A DNA stretch of 20,949 nucleotides from Bacteroides sp. CAG:530 (GCA_000434735.1 FR881195.1:1-20949), one strand, 5' to 3'. Positions 7,997-14,697 are shown, numbered from the stretch's first letter. Numbers and translations: made by a program. The notes: a model not told the origin generated them from the letters alone.

Positions 7997-9484
7997 ATGA
8001 AAAAGTTACTAATCAATATATGCCTATTGCTTTTAACTGTAGGTTTATCTTGTTGTTACAAAGATAAAGGCAACTACGATTACAGTTCTTTGCCTCGACC
8101 TGTTATTTCCGGCATTCCAGAAAAATGTACAGCTTATGTTAACACGCAGTTACAGATTCCGGTAACATTGGAATGGCCCGATGGAGAATTGAAAGATGTT
8201 TCTTACGAATGGCGAGTAAATAACAAAGTGATTTCAACAGAAAAAGATTTGGATATAATAGTCACTTTGGATGTAAAACCTGGACAATATGCCGATTTTT
8301 CGGTAATCGATAATGAATCGGGTGTACGCACTATGAAGATGTTTACCCTTGATGTAACATCAGAATTGGCTGCAGGCTGGTTTGTGTTGAGCGATGAACC
8401 GGATTATTCTGACTTATCGTTTATACGTGAAGATGGTCTTTTGTATAGCAACATATACAAAACCGCAAATGGTGAAAAGTTGCCTAAGGGAGCAGTAATG
8501 GTAAAAGAACACTGGACTCCGTATAGTGAAGTAACAGGTGAAGTATTTATCGGATTGCCCCAAGGTCCTAATTATTCACTCGATTTGGATGGAAACAGCT
8601 TGAAGCGGGTAGTATATACTAAAGATGAATTCTTGGAAGGAATGCCCGATAATTTTGCGCCGACAAATTTGGAGTGTGTAATGAACTGGGATTATCTGTT
8701 CAGTAATGGAAAACTGTATACGCGTTATGTTGAAAACACTTGGGATGCGAATTACCATGAAGGTAAGTTTGTACGTATGCCGGTGCCGGGTGATTATGAA
8801 TTAAGCCCCATTACAATTCGCGGTAATATTATGTACTCAAGCGATATCATTACTTTTGATTTGAAGAGTCAGAGTTATAAACTGATACGTAACGGAGAAA
8901 TACAGGATTTCAATTATAAGAACGATAGTGGTAAGAAGTTTAATCCTAACAATATGGGCAAGACTCTGATTGCCGGTGGTCCAACATATACATATGCACC
9001 TCTTGACAGATTTATCACCTTCTTAAAAGGTAATGACGGACAATACTATGTGCATAACTTTTATTTTAACGGATGGAGAACTAAAGTATATGGATCGGAA
9101 AATGAAAGAGTATTCCCAGAACCGTCATTGATTAAGGAAAATACAAAATGGGCTATTTGTAAGAACCGTCCATATGTTTACTTCACTTCGGGCAATGAAC
9201 TTTATGCTTACAACTACAGTACCGACGGAAATACTGTGAAGAAATTAGAGGGTTGTCATTTTGACCGTACTATCAAGGCTATCGCTCTTAATCCGATGAA
9301 TCATGAACAATTAGCCGTAGCCGTAGAAAACAGCAACGATCCGTCTAAGTGTGACTTTATGTTATTGGATGTATCAGTAGTAGGCGACGGTGCCATTATT
9401 GATGGCAGTAAGAAAGAAGCAGCCTTTGGCAATGTGACTATGATAAACTATAAGGTTGGTATACAATGGTATATACCCGATTAA
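7997..9484 (+). CDS. PKD-like family lipoprotein
   Basis: This is a probable surface lipoprotein of the PKD-like family often found next to SusCD and DUF4843 genes. The signal peptide ends in two cysteines, Cys19 and Cys20 (VGLSCCYKDKGNYDY); either could be lipidated, and the KDKGNYDY stretch behind them is typical of the family. An Ig/PKD-like domain covers about residues 35-120 (LPRPVISGIP to MKMFTLDV), with the SYEWRVNN core. The remaining 370 residues have spaced aromatic and glycine-rich segments (GWFVLSDEPDYSDLSFI, WDYLFSNGKLYTRYVE, QYYVHNFYFNGWRTKVY, AICKNRPYVYFTSGNELYAYNY), which suggests a beta-propeller fold; that is inference. It lies 19 bases after the DUF4843 gene and 12 before the thioredoxin gene. 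The role is probably ligand binding. Confidence 0.82.
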   Translation: MKKLLINICLLLLTVGLSCCYKDKGNYDYSSLPRPVISGIPEKCTAYVNTQLQIPVTLEWPDGELKDVSYEWRVNNKVISTEKDLDIIVTLDVKPGQYADFSVIDNESGVRTMKMFTLDVTSELAAGWFVLSDEPDYSDLSFIREDGLLYSNIYKTANGEKLPKGAVMVKEHWTPYSEVTGEVFIGLPQGPNYSLDLDGNSLKRVVYTKDEFLEGMPDNFAPTNLECVMNWDYLFSNGKLYTRYVENTWDANYHEGKFVRMPVPGDYELSPITIRGNIMYSSDIITFDLKSQSYKLIRNGEIQDFNYKNDSGKKFNPNNMGKTLIAGGPTYTYAPLDRFITFLKGNDGQYYVHNFYFNGWRTKVYGSENERVFPEPSLIKENTKWAICKNRPYVYFTSGNELYAYNYSTDGNTVKKLEGCHFDRTIKAIALNPMNHEQLAVAVENSNDPSKCDFMLLDVSVVGDGAIIDGSKKEAAFGNVTMINYKVGIQWYIPD

Positions 9485-9496
9485 CGAAACAGAATT

Positions 9497-11659
9497 ATGA
9501 AACTGAAATCTATATGCTTATTTTCCCTCCTGACGTTACTGTCGGGAGGTATGCAGGCGCAAAAGGAGAATGGTTATAAAGTAAACATTCAATTGGGCAA
9601 TCAGTCGGATGGCAGGATTATGGTGAGCGAGCGAGTACCTAACACTACCGCTTGGTTTACTGATACTCTGCAGCTGAAAGGTGGAAAGACCGTACATACC
9701 GGTAAGTTGAAAGACCCTTGTTTGGTAACATATTCTTTATATAAGAGCAAAGAAGATTTTATTGGTACATTCAGTATCTTCCTCGATAACTCACCGTGCG
9801 TGCAGGTAAAAGGAAAAGATCTGCGTAGTTTAACCATCACCGGTTCATCTACTAACGATGAATACCAACGTATCGAAAAAGAAGGAAAGCTCGTATTCAG
9901 CAGATACGCTTCGCTTCGTTATCAGTATGGAAAGGCTTTCGGCAACAAGGCGTTGAGAGATTCGTTGGAAGTATTATATAAGAAATCGTTCGATGATGTC
10001 TATTCGTATATCATGCAACTGCCTAATTTTGCGGAAAGTAAGGTAGTGGCATACTACGTTTACGACTATCTGATGAATGACTCTAAAAAGCTGAAAACTG
10101 CGTTGGCAAAGTTCTCTCCATCGATGGATAGCAATGTCTACATCAAATACTGCAAAGAAGAGTTGGCACGTCAGGAGAAAATAGCTGTAGGCAGAGATGC
10201 TTATGATTTTTGCCTATCAGACATTGACGGCAAGCAGTATCGTCTGTCCGACTATCGCGGTAAGTATGTGCTTATGGAATTCAGCGCATCTTGGTGCGGC
10301 TGGTGCAAGAAAGAGATTCCTTTCCTGAAGAAGGTATACGAAGCCCATAAAGACGATAAGAACTTCCAGATGTTCACCATCAACCTTGACGATAAAAAGG
10401 AAAAATGGGAAAAAGACGTGAAAGAGCTTAACTTGCCTTGGCCGGTAATCTCCGATTTGAAAGCTTTTAATTCGGAAGTAACCGACGCTTATAACGTACA
10501 CGGCATCCCGATGATTTTCTTGATTTCGCCCGAAGGTAAAATCGTAGCCAACAACTTGCGCGGAGAAAATATGATTAAAACCGTAGCCAAGCACTTGGAA
10601 GAGATGAACACTTCTCCTTTTAGCTTGAAAGGAAGCATTCAGGGATTTAACGGCGGACGTGCTTATCTTTACACATCACATCCCGAAAGCAGATTGGTAG
10701 ATAGCTGCGATGTGAAAAACGATATCTTTATATTGAAAGGCAGACTCAAAAAGAGTATGCGTGGATTTCTCTTCGTGCGTCACTCAAACGGAATAGACGC
10801 TGCCATGAGTGATATGTACCTTCAGCCCGGAGATATGGGTGTTGATTTTAAAGCTGACGGACGGAGATATATTGCTACTTATTCTAATGCTCCGTTGCAG
10901 GCCGAATACGAAGCTTTGGTAGACGAGTTTAAAGGTTCGGAAGCATATAAGAAGTACAAGCAGGCAAGCGACAAGGTTCAAAAAGAGTTCTTGGAAAAAA
11001 ATAGTGCTTCTCCTAAGTTGCAAGCTCAGCAGTGTGAGGCTCTTTTTGCGGCTTTCGAATATATGTTGAACGAGAAAGGAAAAAGCAAGAGCGAAGCGAT
11101 GACCTCTTTGTTGAACGATTACTCAGGTTGGCTGACTATAGAGCAGTTAGAGACATTGTGCAAACGTATGGACGCTTCGTTACAAGACTCTTATTATCTT
11201 ACTATACTCCGTAATTATATAGCCAAAGAGCAGAAGGTGGCAACCGGCAAGCTGGCTATCAACTTTACCGCTAAAGACCTGAACGGAAAAGAACATTCAC
11301 TTTCTGATTTCCAAGGGAAATACATATTCTTGGAGTTCAGCGCATCATGGTGCAGCTGGTGTAAGAAAGAGATTCCTTTCATCCGTAAGGCTTACGAAAC
11401 GTTGAAAGATAAGAATATAGTTTTCATCACCCTCATGATGGACGATAAGCGAGAGAGATGGGTTAGCGATGTAGAGAAATACAATATAGAATGGCTCAAC
11501 CTGTCCGATTTGAAGGGTATTCGCAACAGCGAAATAGCTAAAGATTATAACGTAAGCGCCATCCCCGCTTCGTTCGTGATTAATCCGGATGGCATTATCA
11601 TCGACAGAGACCTTCGTGGAGAAAGAATCCTCTCTACCTTGAAAGAGTATCTGAAATAA
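9497..11659 (+). CDS. Secreted thiol-disulfide oxidoreductase with two DUF4369-TlpA units in tandem
   Basis: This is a probable periplasmic or surface thioredoxin-fold protein. A signal peptide covers about residues 1-21 (LLTLLSGGMQAQ). It contains two complete copies of one layout. Each has a beta-rich DUF4369-like domain (about 25-115 and 377-470), a helical linker and a TlpA/AhpC-TSA thioredoxin domain (about 232-370 and 588-720). The first active site is CGWC (Cys267 and Cys270) with cis-proline Pro338 in GIP. The second is CSWC (Cys619 and Cys622) with Pro690 in AIP. Both keep the FSASW.WCKKEIPF context and lie exactly 352 residues apart, so an internal duplication made the protein. Single-unit relatives are about half as long. 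It is the last gene of the operon, followed by a terminator. It could reduce or isomerise disulfides in the ligand or in partner proteins; the substrate is unknown. Confidence 0.9.
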   Translation: MKLKSICLFSLLTLLSGGMQAQKENGYKVNIQLGNQSDGRIMVSERVPNTTAWFTDTLQLKGGKTVHTGKLKDPCLVTYSLYKSKEDFIGTFSIFLDNSPCVQVKGKDLRSLTITGSSTNDEYQRIEKEGKLVFSRYASLRYQYGKAFGNKALRDSLEVLYKKSFDDVYSYIMQLPNFAESKVVAYYVYDYLMNDSKKLKTALAKFSPSMDSNVYIKYCKEELARQEKIAVGRDAYDFCLSDIDGKQYRLSDYRGKYVLMEFSASWCGWCKKEIPFLKKVYEAHKDDKNFQMFTINLDDKKEKWEKDVKELNLPWPVISDLKAFNSEVTDAYNVHGIPMIFLISPEGKIVANNLRGENMIKTVAKHLEEMNTSPFSLKGSIQGFNGGRAYLYTSHPESRLVDSCDVKNDIFILKGRLKKSMRGFLFVRHSNGIDAAMSDMYLQPGDMGVDFKADGRRYIATYSNAPLQAEYEALVDEFKGSEAYKKYKQASDKVQKEFLEKNSASPKLQAQQCEALFAAFEYMLNEKGKSKSEAMTSLLNDYSGWLTIEQLETLCKRMDASLQDSYYLTILRNYIAKEQKVATGKLAINFTAKDLNGKEHSLSDFQGKYIFLEFSASWCSWCKKEIPFIRKAYETLKDKNIVFITLMMDDKRERWVSDVEKYNIEWLNLSDLKGIRNSEIAKDYNVSAIPASFVINPDGIIIDRDLRGERILSTLKEYLK

Positions 11660-11676
11660 TCTGTTTTCAACAAAAA

Positions 11677-11714
11677 AAGGTTGTATGCGCAAAAACATAC
11701 AACCTTATTTTTTT
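11677..11714 (+). terminator. Terminator at the end of the uptake operon, probably bidirectional
   Basis: AAGGTTGTATG (11677-11687) and CATACAACCTT (11696-11706) form a perfect 11-bp stem with an 8-base loop, followed by A and nine or more T. An A run precedes the stem (11672-11678), so the structure would also work for minus-strand transcripts arriving from the tRNA gene. It begins 17 bases after the stop codon of the thioredoxin gene. Confidence 0.9.
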
Positions 11715-11744
11715 TTGCCATACCTTTCTGAGCCATGCGTAAAA

Positions 11745-11788
11745 AGACAAAAAAATATCCCACTTCAAATAAATGAAGCAGGATATTT
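11745..11788 (-). terminator. Terminator of the tRNA-Asp gene
   Basis: On the minus strand AAATATCCTGCTTCA (11788-11774) pairs with TGAAGTGGGATATTT (11767-11753). The 15-bp stem has two G-U wobbles that pair only in minus-strand RNA, around a 6-base loop, and runs into a T-rich tract. The wobble pattern shows that it is read from the minus strand. It begins one base beyond the tRNA end. Confidence 0.85.
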
Positions 11789-11789
11789 G

Positions 11790-11863
11790 CGGTGCGTACG
11801 GGACTCGAACCCGTGACCCCATGCGTGACAGGCATGTATTCTAACCAACTGAACTAACGCACC
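11790..11863 (-). tRNA. tRNA-Asp (anticodon GTC)
   Basis: The minus strand reads GGTGCGT ... ACGCACC, a perfect 7-bp acceptor stem with discriminator G73, as expected for tRNA-Asp. The D arm is GTTC/GAAT around AGTTGGTTA. The anticodon arm is CATGC-CTGTCAC-GCATG, giving anticodon GTC. The T arm is ACGGG-TTCGAGT-CCCGT. The gene is 74 bases long and does not encode CCA, which must be added after transcription. It has its own promoter and terminator, so it is a single-gene transcription unit. Confidence 0.97.
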
Positions 11864-11905
11864 ATTATGTTTTTGTTTCGTTGCTTTCTCTCTCGATTGC
11901 GGTTG

Positions 11906-11936
11906 CAAAGGTACGACTATTTTTGAAACTACCAAA
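11906..11936 (-). promoter_or_regulatory. Bacteroides-type promoter of tRNA-Asp
   Basis: On the minus strand TTTG (11936-11933) and TACCTTTG (11913-11906) are separated by exactly 19 bases. This is a full match to the Bacteroides consensus TTTG-N19-TAnnTTTG. Transcription should start near 11899-11902, about 36-40 bases before the mature tRNA. It is the best promoter in the window. Confidence 0.85.
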
Positions 11937-12081
11937 TGTTTCATGTAACTTTTTTGCAGAAAAAATGAAAAAAGTTTTTCACGCATCGGTTGATATTGTG
12001 TTAATTTATTGAATCTCAGTTTATTTTGTGTTTCCACTTTTAAACGCCTTTTTTGAAAGAAATCTTCGTCAGTTCGTCGTT

Positions 12082-12127
12082 TTATCGCCCATGCGAGAAG
12101 AAATCTTGTTTTTCGCATGGGCGATAA
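12082..12127 (-). terminator. Strong hairpin behind the fucosidase gene, terminator without a T run
   Basis: TTATCGCCCATGCGA (12082-12096) and TCGCATGGGCGATAA (12113-12127) form a perfect 15-bp stem that can extend inward by four weaker pairs. It starts 22 bases past the fucosidase stop codon on the minus strand. Neither side has a clear T tract, so intrinsic termination is not certain. It may act as a 3'-end stabiliser or with a factor. Confidence 0.5.
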
Positions 12128-12149
12128 CTTGTAATTATTTTCTTTATTA

Positions 12150-13481
12150 TTACTTAATTTCCAATTTCAGTACCTGTAGAGACGAATCTTTGAACAGATT
12201 TTCGGGAATATCTAAGCAAACAGCGTCTCCGTAGTTTTTGTAAGTGATGGGTTGCCCTGTCTCTAAGACCTTACAATCGCCGGTTCCGTTTACGGCTAAT
12301 GTAAGTTGGCTGATAGGTTGCGCCATGAATATATACATATAATGTTTGCCTTCTACGGTCTTTTGCGATAGATATACTCCTTTAGGAGCATCTATGCGGA
12401 TAGGTTGGGTGCCATATATCGCTTCATTGTTAGCCAACATCCAAGCTCCGATTTCGCGTAAGCGACGTACGGCAGGAATAGGCAAGGTTCCATCGCCCTT
12501 AGGACCGATGTTAAGCAAATAATTTCCGCCTCTCGAAGTACACTGCACCAAATATTCCACCATCTTGTCGGCCGATTTCCAATTAAAGTCTTTAGCGTGA
12601 TATCCCCATGAATGTTGCATGGTGGCCGGCGATTGCCAAGGACGATCTAATATGCTGCTTGGATAAGCATTGTCGCCCATCTCCAGAAAGTCGATGTTTT
12701 CTCCCGGATTGCTGTAGCAGATTCGTCCGTTGATGAGGCATTTGTTGCTGTTCTTACGTATAAGGCGAATCAGCTCATCGCGGCGTTGAGGGGTGATGTG
12801 GTCATTATCTCCCCAAGTATCAAACCACAACAAGTCGGGATTAAATTTCACCAATAGTTCTTTTACTTGAGGCAATACCTTACGTTGCCAGTACTTCTCG
12901 AAATCGCTATCAGAGCGTCGCGGCTGTTCCCATTGTGTAAACGGAGCATCCGGATCTTCCCAGTCAAGCCAATGCGAGTAGTAGAAACCGTACTTCATGT
13001 CATGCTTCTTACAGGCATCTACTAACTGTTGTAGCAAGTCCTTTTTATATGGCGTGTGTGTGATGGTATATTTTGATACTTTTGAATCCCATAAAGCAAA
13101 CCCTTCGTGATGCTTAGAAGTAATTACTATGTAGCGGATGCCGGCATTTTTCGCTTCGAGTACCCATTCTTCGGCATTATAGCCTGTAGGATTAAAGCGG
13201 TCTTTCAGTTTTTGGTATTCTTGCTTAGGTATTTCCAGCCGTGGGTGAATCCACTCCGCATACCAACTGTCGCCGTTCTTTAGTGACTTGTCGGGCAGTG
13301 TTCGTCCGTTGTAGCTGCCTTCCAGCATGGAGTATAAGCCCCAGTGAATGAACATTCCGAATTTGGCTTCACGAAACCATTCGGCTTTCGATGGATCGAG
13401 CGATAGTTCTGGGTTGCGCTGTGCGTGTAAAAGTTGCAACCCCAAGCAGAAGCAGAATAAAGTAATCAGTGTTTTTCTCAT
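12150..13481 (-). CDS. Secreted alpha-L-fucosidase, GH29 family
   Basis: This glycoside hydrolase is predicted to release alpha-linked fucose from host or plant glycans with retention of configuration. A signal peptide covers about residues 1-20 (LFCFCLGLQLLHAQ) and lacks a lipobox, so the enzyme is probably periplasmic. Family landmarks are the N-terminal FREAKFGMFIHWGLYS (about 36-51), the substrate-pocket VITSKHHEGFALWDS (119-133) and YGFYYSHWLDW (164-174). LLWFDTWGD follows, where Asp221 is the expected nucleophile, and then LLNIGPKGDGTLP (322-334). The acid/base residue is not assigned. A small beta domain occupies the last 80 residues. The 443 aa length is typical. No clear promoter motif appears upstream. 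A hairpin lies between it and the rubrerythrin gene, so it is probably transcribed alone. Linkage specificity cannot be read from the sequence. Confidence 0.92.
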   Translation of the reverse strand: MRKTLITLFCFCLGLQLLHAQRNPELSLDPSKAEWFREAKFGMFIHWGLYSMLEGSYNGRTLPDKSLKNGDSWYAEWIHPRLEIPKQEYQKLKDRFNPTGYNAEEWVLEAKNAGIRYIVITSKHHEGFALWDSKVSKYTITHTPYKKDLLQQLVDACKKHDMKYGFYYSHWLDWEDPDAPFTQWEQPRRSDSDFEKYWQRKVLPQVKELLVKFNPDLLWFDTWGDNDHITPQRRDELIRLIRKNSNKCLINGRICYSNPGENIDFLEMGDNAYPSSILDRPWQSPATMQHSWGYHAKDFNWKSADKMVEYLVQCTSRGGNYLLNIGPKGDGTLPIPAVRRLREIGAWMLANNEAIYGTQPIRIDAPKGVYLSQKTVEGKHYMYIFMAQPISQLTLAVNGTGDCKVLETGQPITYKNYGDAVCLDIPENLFKDSSLQVLKLEIK

Positions 13482-13556
13482 AAGTCTTTTGTTTAATGGA
13501 TTGTACGTTTTGCAATATTCGTGATTTTTTTGAGAAGGGCAGCTATTATAAACAAG

Positions 13557-13624
13557 AAAAGACGTTAATTCGATATAATTATCAACACATTAAGTTGCCG
13601 ATTATATCGAACTAACGTCTTTTT
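13557..13624 (-). terminator. Long-stem terminator of the rubrerythrin gene
   Basis: Arms at 13557-13579 (starting AAAAGACGTTA) and 13602-13624 (ending ACGTCTTTT) are complementary over 23 bp. The single non-match is A-C on the plus strand but a G-U wobble in minus-strand RNA, which supports minus-strand use. The loop is about 22 bases. The stem is followed on the minus strand by TTTTCTTGTTT. It begins 20 bases after the rubrerythrin stop codon. Confidence 0.72.
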
Positions 13625-13643
13625 ACAGTGGTGGTATTCTCTA

Positions 13644-14222
13644 TCAATAGTTATTCTTCTTCACTTCGAAGTAAGCTTGCGGATGCAGACATGCCGGACA
13701 AACTTCGGGAGCTTCGGTGCCTACGTGCAGGTATCCGCAGTTGCGGCATTGCCATACCACTTCAGTATCTTTCTTGAATACTTTGCCCTCTTCTACATTC
13801 TTGGCCAGAGCTAAATATCTTTCTTCGTGTCCTCTTTCTGCCACAGCAATTTCGCGATACATCTTTGCGATTTCAGGAAAACCTTCCTCATCGGCTATGT
13901 CAGCAAATTTAGGATAATCCAGCGTCCACTCTTCCTTTTCGCCAGCAGCCGCCGCTTTAAGGTTCTCAAGTGTAGTGCCTATTTTTCCCGACGGATAAGA
14001 AGCGGTAATTTCTACCATGCCTCCTTCAAGCCATTTGAACATACGCTTAGCGTGTTCTTTTTCCTGGTCGGCAGTTTCGGTAAAGATAGCCGAAATCTGT
14101 TCGAAACCTTCTTTTTTAGCTGCGCTTGCAAAATAGTTGTAGCGCATTCTTGCTTGTGATTCACCTGCAAAAGAGATTCCCAAATTCTTTTCAGTTCTTG
14201 TTCCTTTAATACTTCTTCCCAT
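13644..14222 (-). CDS. rbr: Rubrerythrin (diiron peroxidase with rubredoxin domain)
   Basis: This cytoplasmic non-haem iron peroxidase reduces hydrogen peroxide in anaerobes with electrons from a rubredoxin or NADH-linked partner. The ferritin-like four-helix domain (about residues 1-148) carries expected diiron ligands: Glu21 in AGESQAR, Glu54 and His57 in ADQEKEHAKR, and Glu129 and His132 in VAERGHEERY. The C-terminal rubredoxin-like domain (about 156-188) has Cys159, Cys162, Cys175 and Cys178 in two CxxC knuckles that bind a single iron. The 192 aa length matches classical rubrerythrin. A promoter-like TATATTTG and a 7-1-7 palindrome of the PerR/Fur type lie upstream, consistent with control by peroxide or metal. 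The gene appears to be a single transcription unit. Confidence 0.96.
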   Translation of the reverse strand: MGRSIKGTRTEKNLGISFAGESQARMRYNYFASAAKKEGFEQISAIFTETADQEKEHAKRMFKWLEGGMVEITASYPSGKIGTTLENLKAAAAGEKEEWTLDYPKFADIADEEGFPEIAKMYREIAVAERGHEERYLALAKNVEEGKVFKKDTEVVWQCRNCGYLHVGTEAPEVCPACLHPQAYFEVKKNNY

Positions 14223-14272
14223 AATCGTTAGTTATTTAGTCGGTTATACTTTTCTTTCGTTTTATTGTATCA

Positions 14273-14280
14273 CAAATATA
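14273..14280 (-). promoter_or_regulatory. -7 promoter element of rubrerythrin
   Basis: The minus strand reads TATATTTG, an exact fit to TAnnTTTG, about 50 bases ahead of the rubrerythrin ATG. No good -33 TTTG is found at the usual 19-21 base distance; that place is filled by the palindrome at 14297-14311, so transcription may need or be blocked by a regulator. Confidence 0.55.
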
Positions 14281-14296
14281 AGAATAATATTTTAAA

Positions 14297-14311
14297 TTGT
14301 AATCATTACAA
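14297..14311. promoter_or_regulatory. Candidate PerR/Fur-family operator upstream of rubrerythrin
   Basis: TTGTAAT-C-ATTACAA is a perfect 7-1-7 palindrome. It matches the PerR box described in Bacillus (TTATAATnATTATAA) at 12 of 14 arm positions, and the two differences are symmetric. It ends 16 bases upstream of the -7 element, where the -33 region would be, which suits repression. Rubrerythrin genes are known PerR-family targets in other anaerobes. Binding here is inferred. Confidence 0.55.
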
Positions 14312-14697
14312 AATTGATTTTAAGAATTATTTTCATTTCATTTGTCTGAACTATACGTTTTTATATAGTATACCTATATTATATATAATGCGATTACAGT
14401 AGTATATTATATGGCTTTGCTTAGGCGTGAGATAAAAAATGAAGATTTGAAATGGGCTGATAGTTAGTGACAACAAGCGATTGGTCGCATTTCAATCATT
14501 GGCACAACCAGTCTATAATTTAAATTAGAAACTTTAGTAAAATATTATAAATGGAAATGAAATAGTATACCAATAATATTAAAAAGAGATTTGATATTAA
14601 TTTAAAAGGCGATTACAAAAGAATAGAGTTGTGGGCATCATCAAAACAAAGAATACCAGTATACTATTTCATTTCCATCAGTAAGATGTATTAAATA
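14312..14697. other. Intergenic region between rubrerythrin and the second operon, repeat-rich
   Basis: This very AT-rich stretch separates two minus-strand transcription units and has no supportable ORF. It contains a perfect 20-bp inverted repeat (14551-14570 and 14659-14678, listed separately). It also has an ATAGTATACC direct copy at 14365-14374 matching 14562-14571, and a GCGATTACA direct repeat at 14390-14398 and 14609-14617. The middle part (about 14400-14550) shows nothing recognisable. Confidence 0.55.
14551..14678. repeat. Perfect 20-bp inverted repeat flanking 88 bp
   Basis: ATGGAAATGAAATAGTATAC at 14551-14570 is repeated exactly in inverted orientation at 14659-14678, and pairing stops abruptly at both ends of the arms. 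The unit lies 19 bases past the stop codon of the DUF4998 gene and 328 bases upstream of the rubrerythrin start. No T run or target-site duplication is visible. Possible roles are a long terminator-like structure, an invertible segment or a small MITE-like element; the sequence does not decide between them. Confidence 0.85.

Noticed and set aside
10217..10594. Minus-strand frames opposite the two thioredoxin domains (also at 11345-11698), sharing a similar peptide
   Set aside because: The resemblance comes from the duplicated thioredoxin coding DNA on the other strand, not from real antisense genes.
11545..12118. Minus-strand open frames spanning the tRNA-Asp region
   Set aside because: They run through the tRNA gene and its promoter; RNA genes often lack stops by chance and nothing supports translation.
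12028..12234. Short plus-strand frame between tRNA-Asp and the fucosidase gene
   Set aside because: It overlaps the hairpin and the 3' end of the fucosidase gene and the peptide has no recognisable features.
13717..14159. Plus-strand open frames opposite the rubrerythrin gene
   Set aside because: They are shadows of a clear rubrerythrin coding sequence.
14385..14697. CRISPR-like array in the repeat-rich gap
   Set aside because: The repeats are few, short and of mixed orientation, without regular spacing or cas genes.
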